A stretch of 64,000 nt of DNA. It comes from JAPKYZ01 sp033763835. Its GTDB lineage: Bacteria; Acidobacteriota; Terriglobia; Bryobacterales; Bryobacteraceae. Positions 48,494 to 57,701 of the stretch are shown piece by piece (position 1 is the stretch's first letter; every line of letters starts with the position of its first letter). The position numbers were made by a program, and so were the translations under genes. Location: the NCBI GenBank assembly GCA_033763835.1, contig JANRJS010000032.1:144978-208977 (forward strand), written 5' to 3'. Under the pieces are notes generated by a model. The model saw only the letters and a program-made list of their open reading frames with translations, searched no databases and was not told where the DNA came from.

Positions 48494-49771
48494 ATGAACT
48501 CCCGGAGAACTTTCTTTCTCGGCGCGAGCGCCGCGCTGGCTTCGCAGGCGGTCAAGGCGGCTCCCGATAAGCTGCGCGTGGCCGTGCTCGGCGTGAACGG
48601 CCGGGGCAAGGATCACATCCAAGGATTCATGGCGCAGCCCGACGCCGAAGTGGCGATGATCTGCGATCCGGACCGCAGCCTTCTCGATAAGCGCGCCACG
48701 GAGTTCGAATCGAAGTACGCGAAGAAGCTCGCAACCGAGACCGACCTGCGCAAGGTATTCGATAACAAGTCGATCGACGCGGTGTCGATCGCGATGCCGA
48801 ACCACTGGCATGCGCTCGCCGCGATCTGGGCGTGCCAGGCGGGCAAAGACGTGTACGTCGAAAAGCCCGGCGCGCACTCGATTTGGGAAGGCCGCAAGCT
48901 GGTCGAAGCCGCACACAAGTACAACCGCATCGTGCAGCACGGCGTGCAACTACGTTCTTCGGAAGCGCTGCGAGAGGGCGTGGACATGCTCCGCAAGGGC
49001 GTCATCGGCGATGTCTACATGGCTCGCGGACTCGTCTTCCGGTGGCGGCCGTCGATCGGCAAGAAGGCCCCCGAGCCCGCGCCCGACTACCTGAACTACG
49101 ACCTCTGGACCGGTCCCGCCGAAATGGAGCCGTTCACGCGCCGCCTGGTGCACTACAACTGGCACTGGACCTGGAAGTACGGCAACGGCGACGTGGGCAA
49201 TCAGGGCATTCACGAAACGGACCTGTGTTTGTGGGGCTTGGGCGTCGATACGCTGCCCAGCAAAGTCACGTCGATGGGCGGCAAGTTCACCTTCGACGAC
49301 GACAAGGAAACGCCCGAAGTGCAGACGTCGCTGTATCTCTATCCGGGCGGGATCGGCAAGCAGAAGATGATCCAGTTCGAGGTACGGCACTGGTGCACCA
49401 ATCTCGAGGACGGCGCGGGCGTCGGCAACATCTTCTACGGAACCGAGGGCGTGATGGTGGTGAAGGGTTACGACACCTTCGACACGTACCTGGGCCAGAA
49501 GCGCGAGAAGGGGCCGTCGCGCAAGGCGGGCGGCGACCACTACGCGAACTTCGTCAAGGCCGTCCGCAGCCGCAAGACTTCCGATCAGCATGGGCCGGTG
49601 GAAACCGCGCACACAGCGAGCGCCCTCGCGCACCTGGGTGCGATCGCCTATCGCACCGGACGTACGCTCGATTTCGACCCCGTGAAGGAGCAGTTCGTCG
49701 GCGACGCCGAAGCGAACAAAATGCTCAAGCGGAAGTACCGCGCTCCGTTCGTCGTTCCCGAAAAGGTCTGA
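48494..49771 (+). CDS. Gfo/Idh/MocA family oxidoreductase, Tat-exported
   Basis: A 425-residue NAD(P)-dependent oxidoreductase for sugars or polyols. A twin-arginine signal (NSRRTFFLGASAALASQA) begins it. The Rossmann loop is LRVAVLGVNGRGKDH, then MICDPD, VSIAMPNHWHALAAI, KDVYVEKPGAHSIWEGRKL (catalytic lysine in EKPG) and the second domain with GDVGNQGIHETDLCLWGL. Members of this exported subgroup are common in Acidobacteria and Planctomycetes and may act on glycans. Substrate not deducible. Confidence 0.92.
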   Translation: MNSRRTFFLGASAALASQAVKAAPDKLRVAVLGVNGRGKDHIQGFMAQPDAEVAMICDPDRSLLDKRATEFESKYAKKLATETDLRKVFDNKSIDAVSIAMPNHWHALAAIWACQAGKDVYVEKPGAHSIWEGRKLVEAAHKYNRIVQHGVQLRSSEALREGVDMLRKGVIGDVYMARGLVFRWRPSIGKKAPEPAPDYLNYDLWTGPAEMEPFTRRLVHYNWHWTWKYGNGDVGNQGIHETDLCLWGLGVDTLPSKVTSMGGKFTFDDDKETPEVQTSLYLYPGGIGKQKMIQFEVRHWCTNLEDGAGVGNIFYGTEGVMVVKGYDTFDTYLGQKREKGPSRKAGGDHYANFVKAVRSRKTSDQHGPVETAHTASALAHLGAIAYRTGRTLDFDPVKEQFVGDAEANKMLKRKYRAPFVVPEKV

Positions 49772-49775
49772 CGCC

Positions 49776-50288
49776 GTGCAAGTGAGCGCGGCGATGCCGG
49801 CGCTCGAAAAAGGCGACTTCGCGGCCGCCCGTCCGCCGCTCGAACGCGCTTGCGACGCTCGCGAACCGAACGGTTGTTATCTGCTCGGGCGGACTTTGCT
49901 CGCGCTCGATCAATACGAAAAAGCGGTGCGCGTGCTAGAGCCGCTGGTCTCGACCGACCCTTCTCCGGGCCGTGTCGCCGACGCTCTCGGACTTTGTTAC
50001 GAAGCCTTGCGGCGCACCGCCGACGCCGAGGCGATGTACAAGAAAGCCGGGGCCGCCGCGCAGCATCGCTACGGGCGATTCCTGATCCGCGAAGGACGAG
50101 CGGCGGACGCGGTGAAGGCTCTGGCGGCTGTCGAGACGCCTTCCGGACGCTTCGAACTGGGCCGGGCGTTGTACCAATTGGGACGCCTCGCCGAAGCGGA
50201 AAACGCGCTCGAAGCGGCGGGCTCGCTGCCCGAGGCGCAGGCGCTGCTCGCTAAGGTGCGAAGGCGTCGAGCACCTGGTTCGCCTTAA
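49776..50288 (+). CDS. TPR repeat protein
   Basis: A 170-residue protein of about four tetratricopeptide repeats (for example ALEKGDFAAARPPLERACDA, ADALGLCYEALRRTADAEAM and FELGRALYQLGRLAEAENAL) without an obvious signal peptide. The GTG start is 4 bases past the oxidoreductase stop. The 3' end overlaps the convergent FG-GAP gene by 38 bases, meaning both C-termini share DNA. Confidence 0.8.
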   Translation: MQVSAAMPALEKGDFAAARPPLERACDAREPNGCYLLGRTLLALDQYEKAVRVLEPLVSTDPSPGRVADALGLCYEALRRTADAEAMYKKAGAAAQHRYGRFLIREGRAADAVKALAAVETPSGRFELGRALYQLGRLAEAENALEAAGSLPEAQALLAKVRRRRAPGSP

Positions 50289-51702
50289 CGTTCTCCAAAA
50301 CGCGCTTGCGCCCGGTAGGTCCGGTAATCTCGATCCGCTCGACCGTGGTGCGCGATCCTAGCCCGAAGTGAATCCGAGGGCTCGACGAACTTGCGTAGCC
50401 TACCGCCGTGGTCGCGACGTTCGTTTGATCGCCGATGCGGACCGCCGTCCCCAAGGGCGCGCGGACCGAAATCCAGTTGCCCTTCGCCGTACCCCATCGG
50501 ATCACGGGCGACTGTCCCAGACGCGTGATCACCGCGTCGATCGCGCCGTCTCCGTCCAAATCGCCGAACGCCACGCCGCGATGAAACGCCGGTTCGCCGA
50601 AGGGCGACGCTTCGAATCGTCCGTCCTCCGTTTGGTGCAGTAGCAGATTCGTTTGCTTAGCGATCAGTTGCACGTCGCCGTTCACCGCGAACAGGTCCTT
50701 GCGCCCGTCGTTGTCGAAATCGTAGATACCGCAACCCCAGCCGCTCACGCCGAGCGTCGCCTTACCCACCAGCGATTGATAAGTCCGGTCCTCGAACAGC
50801 GCCTTGCCCAGGTTGCGGAAGAACGGAAACGTCTCGTTGCGCAGCGCGGTGACGAATAGATCGGGGCGGCCGTCGTTGTCGAGATCGCGGAAGTCGGCGC
50901 CCATACTCGAGAGCGCGCGCCCGTCGTCGTTCATGGCGACTCCCGCGCGTTCGGCCATCTCCTCGAAGGTACCGTCGCCTTTGTTGCGGAAGAGGAAATT
51001 CGGGATCGCGTCGTTGGCCACGAACGCGTCCGGGAAACCGTCCCCGTCGAAATCGGCGAAGGCCACCGACATGCCTTTCCCGACATGCGCCGCGATCCCC
51101 GACTTCGCGCTCACATCGATAAACCTAGCGTTGTCACGAAGACTGTCGTTGCGAAAAAGCAGATTCGACAGGCCCTCATACTCGCGCGGGTGGCAGTAGC
51201 CTTCGCAGCGTGGCTCCGTAGCCGGGTCCCACTTCACGTAGCGCACCACGAACAGATCGAGATCGCCGTCGCGGTCGTAATCGAACCAGCCGCCCCCCAC
51301 AACCCAACCTTCGATCGGCAAAGGCACTCGCGCAAACTCACCCTTTTCGGAGATTCGATACAGCGCGCTTTCGCGCAGCCCGCCAACAAATAAGTAACCG
51401 TCCGCGGCGGCGGCGGCGAAATCGTACCCCGTGCCGCAAAGCCCAACCCGCTCCGTGACATCTTCGAACTTGCGGCCGCCGAGATTGCGGAAAAGCCGAT
51501 TGCAGTCGCCCGGAGCTTTCTTTCGATAGCCCGGTGGCGGCGCGCCGTTGGTCAAAAAGACGTCTTCGAGCCCGTCGCGGTCATAGTCGAAAACAGCCAC
51601 GCCCCCGGCCATCGTTTCGTTCAAATGCCGACGCGGCGTTGGGTAATGATGGAGCGTTGCCGGAAGATTAATCCCTACTAAAGTGGCAATAAAAATTAAC
51701 AT
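50251..51702 (-). CDS. CRTAC1-like FG-GAP/ASPIC secreted protein
   Basis: A 483-residue exported protein. A signal peptide (LIFIATLVGINLPATL) follows ATG 51702; the open frame continues to a TTG at 51741, which lacks support. FG-GAP repeats bind calcium: FDYDRDGLEDVFLTN, FDYDRDGDLDLFVVRY, FADFDGDGFPDAFVAND, LDNDGRPDLFVTAL and FDNDGRKDLFAVN. The ending ISVRAPLGTAVRIGDQ with RIHFGLGSRTTVERIEI is the ASPIC/UnbV domain. Such proteins fold as integrin-like propellers at the cell surface. Confidence 0.9.
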   Translation of the reverse strand: MLIFIATLVGINLPATLHHYPTPRRHLNETMAGGVAVFDYDRDGLEDVFLTNGAPPPGYRKKAPGDCNRLFRNLGGRKFEDVTERVGLCGTGYDFAAAAADGYLFVGGLRESALYRISEKGEFARVPLPIEGWVVGGGWFDYDRDGDLDLFVVRYVKWDPATEPRCEGYCHPREYEGLSNLLFRNDSLRDNARFIDVSAKSGIAAHVGKGMSVAFADFDGDGFPDAFVANDAIPNFLFRNKGDGTFEEMAERAGVAMNDDGRALSSMGADFRDLDNDGRPDLFVTALRNETFPFFRNLGKALFEDRTYQSLVGKATLGVSGWGCGIYDFDNDGRKDLFAVNGDVQLIAKQTNLLLHQTEDGRFEASPFGEPAFHRGVAFGDLDGDGAIDAVITRLGQSPVIRWGTAKGNWISVRAPLGTAVRIGDQTNVATTAVGYASSSSPRIHFGLGSRTTVERIEITGPTGRKRVLENVKANQVLDAFAP

Positions 51703-51810
51703 TTCGCTTGCGCTCGCCCGTCCACGATGATACGATTCCAACCACGGTTCGGGGGGAGATTACCGCCATTTCCTTTTTGAACCCGCTACTTACAGGGGAA
51801 GGTTGTTTCC

Positions 51811-54800
51811 ATGAAGAGACTGCTGCGGGTCGTCGTTGGCGCTGCGTTTTGCCTTAGCGCCTTTTCTCAAGAATTTCGCGCCGTTATGTCGGGCCGGGTG
51901 CTCGATCCTTCCGGCGCCGCCATCGCCAACGTTACAGTCAAGGCGGTAAACGTCGCAACCAACGAAACCACGACGGGCACGTCGGACAGTTCCGGTGTCT
52001 ACACGATTCCTTTCCTGCGCCCCGGCCAATACAACGTTTCGGCGTCGGCTTCGGGTTTCAAGACCTTCAACCGCACCAACGTGACGCTCGTCGTTGGCCA
52101 ACAGGCTGGCGTCGATATCACACTCGAAGTCGGCGCGGTCACCGACTCGGTGACGGTCGAAGCAAACACGGCGACACTCGAAACCCAGTCGGCCTCGCGG
52201 TCGGGCGTGATCGACAATCAGCGAATTACGGAGCTGCCGCTCAACGCGCGCAACCCGTTCATGCTTGGCGCGACGCAATCGGGCGTTACGTTTCGCGGCG
52301 CGGCGATTTGGCAGCGGCCCTTCGACAACGGCGCCATCGCCGAATGGTCGGTGAACGGCGGCCAGCAGTCGCGCAACGAGTTCCTGCTCGACGGCGCGCC
52401 GAATAACGCGCAGTTGGGCGGCAATAACATCGCACTGGTACCCGTCGTGGACGCGGTGCAGGAGTTCTCGATCCAGACTAACTCCTACGACGCGCAGTAC
52501 GGACGCACGGGCGGCGGCGTGATCAACGTCGTGTTGAAATCCGGCGGCGCTCAGCACCACGGCACGGTTTGGGAATTCATGCGGCGCTCGAGCTGGAACG
52601 CGAATTCCTTCCAGAACAACGCCATCGGCGCGGCGCGTCCGGGCAGCGCGGCGAAAATGGACCAGTACGGCATTCAGCTCGACGGTCCGATCTATATCCC
52701 CAAGCTGCTCAAGAAGGACGGCCCAGTGAAGCTGTTCTACATGGGCACTTACGAGGGCTATAGCGAAGGTACGCCCAACCCGCTTCGCAACAGCTACGCG
52801 ACGAGCGAAATGCGGAACGGCGATTTTTCGCGCCTGACGCTGCCGAATAACACACTGGTCCGTATCTACGATCCGCTCAACACCACTATGGACGCAAGCG
52901 GCAACCCAGTTCGTATGCAGTTCGCGGGTAACGTCATCCCGGCCAGCCGGATTAACCCCGTCGCCCGCGCGGTGACGCGCTACATGCCGGAGACCAACGC
53001 CACCACTCCGGGCTTGCGTTACGGCCAGAACAATTTCCTGCAGCCCGGCTACGTAAATCAGGACGACTTCTACAATCTGAATCTCAAGTTCGACTGGAAC
53101 TTCGGCGACAAGCACCGCGCCTTCATCCGGCACGCTTCCAACGACCGTACCGAAGAACGTTGCGCTAACGGTATCTGCTCCGGCCCGGGCATGGACGGCC
53201 AGCAGCCCTTCCAGCGCATCAACGACGCCTATGTCATCGACTGGGTGTCGACGATCAACCCCACTACCGTATTCAATGTCCGCGCCTCCTACAACCGGTT
53301 CATTGAGAAAGGCTTCGGCCGGGATAATACGAACTTCGATCTGACCAGCCTGGGACTGCCTTCCTCGCTCGTCAGCCAGTTGCCCTCGCCCGCTTACTTC
53401 GGACGCTGGAATCTGTCCGGCTACTCGTCTCTCGGCCGCGGACAAGGCATCAACATCACCAACAACTACTCGATCGCAGGCAGCTTAACCAAGATCATGG
53501 GCAAGCACTCGATGAAGATGGGCGTCGATCTGCGGCGCATCCACTTCATCCAGCAGAACTCGGGCGACATTCTGCGCTTCGATTACAGCGATCAGTGGAC
53601 CCGGCGGCTTTGGAATCAGGCCGAAGCGGATTCGGGCGACTCTTATGCTAGCTTCCTGCTCGGGCTGCCGTCCAATTTCAACGGCGACCGCACATTGGGC
53701 GGGCAGCAGTTCTTCCCGCTGTACCCCTTCTATCAGAACTGGTACACGGCGCTGTATTTCCAGGACGACTACAAGGTTTCGCGCCGCTTGACGTTAAATC
53801 TCGGGCTGCGATACGACATCAACGCGCCGGCCACGGAGAAGTACAACCGCATCAATCGCGGCTTCGATCCGAGCGTCGCCTCGCCGCTGCGCAATCAAGT
53901 GCCGAGCATTCCGAATCTTTCGGGCGGACTAAACTTCGCGGGCGTGGGCGGGGTTCCCGCTAACTCCGGAAGCCTCTACCGCAATACCTGGCAGCCACGG
54001 ATCGGTTTCGCCTACCAGATCAACGACAGGCTCGTTATGCGCGGCGGTTTCGGACGTTATTACATGAACCCGTCGAACAACAACCTGCGTTCGATCGGCT
54101 TCGAGAACAACACGCCCATGGTCGTGTCGCTCGACGACGGCCGCACTCCGATCGCGAACGCCATTTCGAATCCGTTCCCGAACGGCATCGCCCCGCCCCC
54201 CGGTGCGGGTCTTGGCGCGAATACCTTTATCGGGCGCGACTTTAACTTCTGGACGCCGTCGTTTAAGCTGCCCGGGATCGACCAGTTCAGCTTCGGCTTC
54301 CAGTACCAGGTGAGTCCGGCTTCGTTGCTCGACGTGAGCTACATCGGTTCCGTCACGCGCAATCACGAGACCGAGATTCCCTACAACATCCCTTCGGCGC
54401 AGTTCATGCGGCAATGCGACGCGCTGCAGGGCGGACTGCCGAATTTCTGCAACGATCAATTGACCAACCCGTTCCGCGGCATTGAGGCGTTCCGCGGCAC
54501 GCCGTTCTTCACGGCCAACACGCTGTCGCGCTATCAGTTGAACCGTCCGTTCCCGCAGTTCAACGGCAACCTTCTGCAGCAAGGTTTGAACGACGGCCAG
54601 ATCGACTACCACTCGCTGCAGATCAACTACAACGTGCGCAAGAACGGCATGAACATCATCGCCAACTACACGTGGTCGCGGATGCTCGAAACCTGGGGTT
54701 TCACCGATCCGTTCAATCGGGTTCCGCAGCGCAGCCTCTACTTTAACGACCGTCCGCATGTGTTCAAACTCACGGCGATCTACGATCTGCCGGTGGGTAA

Positions 54801-55410
54801 GGGTAAGGCGCTCGGCGCGGGCATGTCGAACCTGGCCGACAAGTTCCTGGGCGGCTGGCAGGTGACCAGCTTCTTCCAGTGGGCTTCGGGCGAACCGCAC
54901 GATTTCACCGCAAACTCGGGCGGCGCGTCGATCCTGCCCCTGCGCGATTCCTACGTCAAGGACATCGACTGGAACGCGCATCAGGTGCGTGGCTTCGGCA
55001 ACTGCGTCCTGCGGCAGAACGACAACGGTACGACCACCGCGATGCCGTACTCTTTGGCGGCGGGCTGCGGCACGGACTTCTCGAAGTACGACTGGCTCTG
55101 GGTCGCCAACTACTCGCCGGGCCAGACCGCTCCCGGACGGCAGACGCCCAACCGCTCCGGCCAGTTGCGCAAACATCGCGTGCCGACGCTCGACGCGTCG
55201 ATCTTGAAGACGGTGCGCTTCGGCGAGCGGTACCGCGCCCAGATCGGTCTCGAAGCGTTTAACGCGATCAATAAGTACTACTTCGGCCGGAACGATAGCT
55301 TCAACAACAACCCGAACGATCCGAACTTCGGCACGTTGTTCCCGTCGCAGACTTCGAACCAGAATTTCAATCCCCGGACGCTGCAAGTCCGCTTGAAATT
55401 TAACTGGTAA
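51811..55410 (+). CDS. Oar-type TonB-dependent outer-membrane receptor
   Basis: A 1199-residue receptor. Signal peptide at 1-20; CarboxypepD_reg-like domain at about 24-105 (SGRVLDPSGAAIANVTVKAV, with GVYTIPFLRPGQYNVSASAS); plug at about 130-230 (SRSGVIDNQRITELPLNARN, NEFLLDGAPNN); and a large beta-barrel with repeated aromatic strands, ending in RTLQVRLKFNW with a terminal aromatic residue as barrel proteins have. Such proteins take up oligosaccharides or peptides, with energy from TonB-ExbBD. A GGGGAAGG ribosome-binding site precedes the ATG. No TonB genes nearby. Confidence 0.92.
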   Translation: MKRLLRVVVGAAFCLSAFSQEFRAVMSGRVLDPSGAAIANVTVKAVNVATNETTTGTSDSSGVYTIPFLRPGQYNVSASASGFKTFNRTNVTLVVGQQAGVDITLEVGAVTDSVTVEANTATLETQSASRSGVIDNQRITELPLNARNPFMLGATQSGVTFRGAAIWQRPFDNGAIAEWSVNGGQQSRNEFLLDGAPNNAQLGGNNIALVPVVDAVQEFSIQTNSYDAQYGRTGGGVINVVLKSGGAQHHGTVWEFMRRSSWNANSFQNNAIGAARPGSAAKMDQYGIQLDGPIYIPKLLKKDGPVKLFYMGTYEGYSEGTPNPLRNSYATSEMRNGDFSRLTLPNNTLVRIYDPLNTTMDASGNPVRMQFAGNVIPASRINPVARAVTRYMPETNATTPGLRYGQNNFLQPGYVNQDDFYNLNLKFDWNFGDKHRAFIRHASNDRTEERCANGICSGPGMDGQQPFQRINDAYVIDWVSTINPTTVFNVRASYNRFIEKGFGRDNTNFDLTSLGLPSSLVSQLPSPAYFGRWNLSGYSSLGRGQGINITNNYSIAGSLTKIMGKHSMKMGVDLRRIHFIQQNSGDILRFDYSDQWTRRLWNQAEADSGDSYASFLLGLPSNFNGDRTLGGQQFFPLYPFYQNWYTALYFQDDYKVSRRLTLNLGLRYDINAPATEKYNRINRGFDPSVASPLRNQVPSIPNLSGGLNFAGVGGVPANSGSLYRNTWQPRIGFAYQINDRLVMRGGFGRYYMNPSNNNLRSIGFENNTPMVVSLDDGRTPIANAISNPFPNGIAPPPGAGLGANTFIGRDFNFWTPSFKLPGIDQFSFGFQYQVSPASLLDVSYIGSVTRNHETEIPYNIPSAQFMRQCDALQGGLPNFCNDQLTNPFRGIEAFRGTPFFTANTLSRYQLNRPFPQFNGNLLQQGLNDGQIDYHSLQINYNVRKNGMNIIANYTWSRMLETWGFTDPFNRVPQRSLYFNDRPHVFKLTAIYDLPVGKGKALGAGMSNLADKFLGGWQVTSFFQWASGEPHDFTANSGGASILPLRDSYVKDIDWNAHQVRGFGNCVLRQNDNGTTTAMPYSLAAGCGTDFSKYDWLWVANYSPGQTAPGRQTPNRSGQLRKHRVPTLDASILKTVRFGERYRAQIGLEAFNAINKYYFGRNDSFNNNPNDPNFGTLFPSQTSNQNFNPRTLQVRLKFNW

Positions 55411-55436
55411 TTCTTAGCCTTCCAAGTCTTTCCTTC

Positions 55437-55464
55437 TGCCGGGAGGTTCGCTATCCTCTCGGCA
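55437..55464 (+). repeat. intergenic hairpin after the TonB receptor gene
   Basis: TGCCGGGAGG pairs with CCTCTCGGCA (10 pairs, one G-U) around an 8-base loop. No T run follows, so it is not a standard terminator. It sits directly before the AGGAGG ribosome-binding site of the next gene and could protect the receptor mRNA end or modulate downstream translation. Confidence 0.45.
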
Positions 55465-55473
55465 GGAGGACCG

Positions 55474-56184
55474 ATGGTTCGATTCTTATTGCCCGCCTTT
55501 TTCGCGGCGGCGCTTCCCGCCCAAACCACAATTCAAGCCAACATCCGTGGCGGTGGCGGAAGCCCTAAATGCACCGCCGAGGTCGAAGTGGACGGTATCG
55601 CGGAGGTCACCGTACGCGGCCAGCAGGGCACCATCCGCACGCTGGCCGGTCAACCCGCCACTTGGCGGCGGCTCGATTGCAATCAAGCGATGCCCCTCAA
55701 TCCCACTGGATTCCGATTCCGCGGAATCGACGGGCGCGGCAGCCAGAATCTGGTGCGCGACCCAAGTAGCGGGCGGGGCGGCGCGGTAGTCCGCATCGAG
55801 GATCCTAAGAGCGGGCGCGAAGGCTACACGTTCGACCTCGAATGGACCGGCGGGAGCGACTTTGGCGGCGGCATATTGCCCGGTCGCCCTGGCCGTCCGG
55901 GCAACGGGGGATCGGGCGGCGATTGGTGGGAGAGCGGCAACCAAGGCGGGCGAGACCGCGCAATCCGGGCCTGTGAAAACACGCTGCGGCGCGAGATTCG
56001 CAGCAAGTACGGTTATTCGAACGTCGCTTTCGACGGCTTCGGGCCGGGCCGGGGGCGCGATAGCGACCGTCTCATCGGCAACGCCCGCGCCGTGGATCGA
56101 GGATCGTCGCAAAACTTCCGTGTAGGCTGCCTGGTGAATATGGAAACCGGCCGGGTCCGCGATTTCCGCGTCGAGCGGCAATAG
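55474..56184 (+). CDS. hypothetical exported glycine-rich protein
   Basis: A 236-residue protein with a signal peptide (VRFLLPAFFAAALPAQ). The first half is beta-rich (CTAEVEVDGIAEVTVRGQQG, TIRTLAGQPATWRRLDC). A Gly/Arg/Pro-rich linker (about 130-165) follows, then a compact C-terminal domain with two conserved-looking cysteines (IRACENTLRREI and FRVGCLVNMETGRVRDF). The two halves might be tied by disulfides. The family is unknown to me. AGGAGG at 4 nt before the ATG. Confidence 0.7.
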   Translation: MVRFLLPAFFAAALPAQTTIQANIRGGGGSPKCTAEVEVDGIAEVTVRGQQGTIRTLAGQPATWRRLDCNQAMPLNPTGFRFRGIDGRGSQNLVRDPSSGRGGAVVRIEDPKSGREGYTFDLEWTGGSDFGGGILPGRPGRPGNGGSGGDWWESGNQGGRDRAIRACENTLRREIRSKYGYSNVAFDGFGPGRGRDSDRLIGNARAVDRGSSQNFRVGCLVNMETGRVRDFRVERQ

Positions 56185-56185
56185 T

Positions 56186-56191
56186 TACAGT
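56186..56191 (+). promoter_or_regulatory. -10 box (TACAGT), leaderless start
   Basis: TACAGT ends 6 nt before the GTG at 56198, just after the previous gene's stop. Confidence 0.4.
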
Positions 56192-56197
56192 CGAAAG

Positions 56198-56494
56198 GTG
56201 ATCGATCCGGGATTGCAGATCGTTCTGTCGGTCGGCATGCCGACGCTTGCCGTGTTGGTGGGTGTGTTGCTTAACAACTCCCGGCTCAGCGATTTGCGCT
56301 CGCACATGGACTCGAAATTCGATACCCATCGCGAAGTTATGGAGGCGCGGTTTCGAGAAGTCGATACCCGCTTCGAGCAGTTTAACGAGCGCCTGGATCA
56401 CCTCGACCGGACCTTCGACGCCAAACCGCGTCGCGTCGAGGAAGTTCTCGACGCGCGCCTGAAACACATCGAGGAAGAAATCGAGCGGCGCTAG
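56198..56494 (+). CDS. small membrane-anchored coiled-coil protein
   Basis: 98 residues: a membrane helix near the N-terminus (LQIVLSVGMPTLAVLVGVLL, 6-25), then a charged heptad region (SDLRSHMDSKFDTHREVMEA to RLKHIEEEIERR), which should form a parallel coiled coil. Short anchored proteins of this shape recur in many genomes without assigned function. GTG start. Ends overlapping the convergent BON gene by 4 nt. Confidence 0.7.
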   Translation: MIDPGLQIVLSVGMPTLAVLVGVLLNNSRLSDLRSHMDSKFDTHREVMEARFREVDTRFEQFNERLDHLDRTFDAKPRRVEEVLDARLKHIEEEIERR

Positions 56495-56763
56495 GGCGCG
56501 ACGACTACTTGGTTTTTCACTTCCGTCACGCCCTTCGCTTTCTTCACCAGCTTGTCGACCTTTTGGCGCGATTTTTCGGCGGACACTTTCCCTTTCACCG
56601 TCACCACTCCCTGTTTCACGTCCACCTCGAACGCCCCGCCTTTCACGTCGGGATCATTGGCCAGAATGCGGCGGACTTGGTCGTAAATCGCGTCGTCGGA
56701 GACGGGCTTTTTCTGGGCGGGGAGCGGCGTCCAGAGCGCCAGCAGTAATAGCAGGATTCTCAT
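56491..56763 (-). CDS. BON domain exported protein
   Basis: A 90-residue periplasmic protein with a signal peptide (RILLLLLALWTPLPAQ) and one BON domain: DDAIYDQVRRILANDPDVKG, AFEVDVKQGVVTVKGKVSAE and VTEVKNQVVV. BON domains bind phospholipid surfaces or other envelope partners. ATG 56763 overlaps the era stop by 4 nt, so it is the last gene of the phoH-era operon; the ATG at 56778 inside era is less likely because it would precede the signal peptide. Confidence 0.87.
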   Translation of the reverse strand: MRILLLLLALWTPLPAQKKPVSDDAIYDQVRRILANDPDVKGGAFEVDVKQGVVTVKGKVSAEKSRQKVDKLVKKAKGVTEVKNQVVVAP

Positions 56764-57701
56764 GCGTTCGTTCTCCAATCTAACTCGTTCACGAAACGTT
56801 CGCTATCGCGCCACCGCGGTTCGACCGTAACGCGGAGTTCGAGAAACACTTTCCGGCCCACCATCGACTCAATGGCCTGACGCGCCTCCGTTCCGATGCG
56901 TTTCAGTGTCGCTCCACGCGCGCCGATGAGGATGCCTTTCTGCCCTTCGCGCTCGACGGCGATCCGCGCCGCGATGCGCGTAAGCGTTTTCTTTTCCTCC
57001 CACTCTTCCACCTGGACGGCCACCGAGTGCGGAACCTCGGCGCGCGTCACGCGCAACACCTGTTCCCGGATCAATTCCGCCGCGAGATACTTTTCCGGCT
57101 GATCCGTGAACCGGTCCGGCGGAAATTGCGGTTCGCCCTCGGGAAGCAGGCGCAGGATCGTCGCCGCCAGATCGTCGAGACCGGCGCCCGTCGTGGCCGA
57201 CACCGGCACGAACTCGTCGAAGGCGAACTTTTCGCGAAAACGCTCGATTCGAGGAAGGATCTCCCGTTTGTCGCGGATCAAGTCGATCTTATTCAACGCG
57301 AGGATCGCGGGCCGCGGAGCCTCCCGGTGCGCCCGCGCCACAGTGTCGAGCGCCTCCCACTCGGCGGCTCCGGGTTCGCGCGCCGCGTCGGTTAAGTACA
57401 CCCGAACGTCGGGAGCGTCCAGCGCCTCCCGCACCGCGCTCATCATGCGCCGGTTGAAATAGCTGTCGCCCCGGTGGATGCCGGGCGTGTCGACAAAGAC
57501 AATCTGGCCCTCGGGCGTGGTGCGGATTCCCTGCACCGCCCCGCGTGTCGTTTGGGGCTTGTCGGCGACGATGGCGACTTTCTCGCCCACCAGCGCGTTG
57601 ACCAACGTCGATTTGCCCGCGTTGGGGAGTCCGGCGATAGTCGCATAGCCGAAGCGGGTCTTAGCCCGCAAAGGGTGCGTGGGCGACCCGGAATTAGGCA
57701 T
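56760..57701 (-). CDS. era: GTPase Era
   Basis: Era helps 16S rRNA maturation and 30S assembly. The 313-residue protein has G1 GLPNAGKST (24-32), G2 KPQTTRGAV, G3 DTPG (71-74), G4 NKID and a C-terminal KH domain with LIGARGATLKRIG. Switch and KH motifs are intact. The start overlaps the corC-like gene stop by 8 nt. Confidence 0.96.
   Translation of the reverse strand: MPNSGSPTHPLRAKTRFGYATIAGLPNAGKSTLVNALVGEKVAIVADKPQTTRGAVQGIRTTPEGQIVFVDTPGIHRGDSYFNRRMMSAVREALDAPDVRVYLTDAAREPGAAEWEALDTVARAHREAPRPAILALNKIDLIRDKREILPRIERFREKFAFDEFVPVSATTGAGLDDLAATILRLLPEGEPQFPPDRFTDQPEKYLAAELIREQVLRVTRAEVPHSVAVQVEEWEEKKTLTRIAARIAVEREGQKGILIGARGATLKRIGTEARQAIESMVGRKVFLELRVTVEPRWRDSERFVNELDWRTNA

Noticed and set aside
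51790..53445. 551-codon minus-strand frame opposite the TonB receptor
   Set aside because: Antisense shadow without motif, while the plus strand has clear receptor domains.
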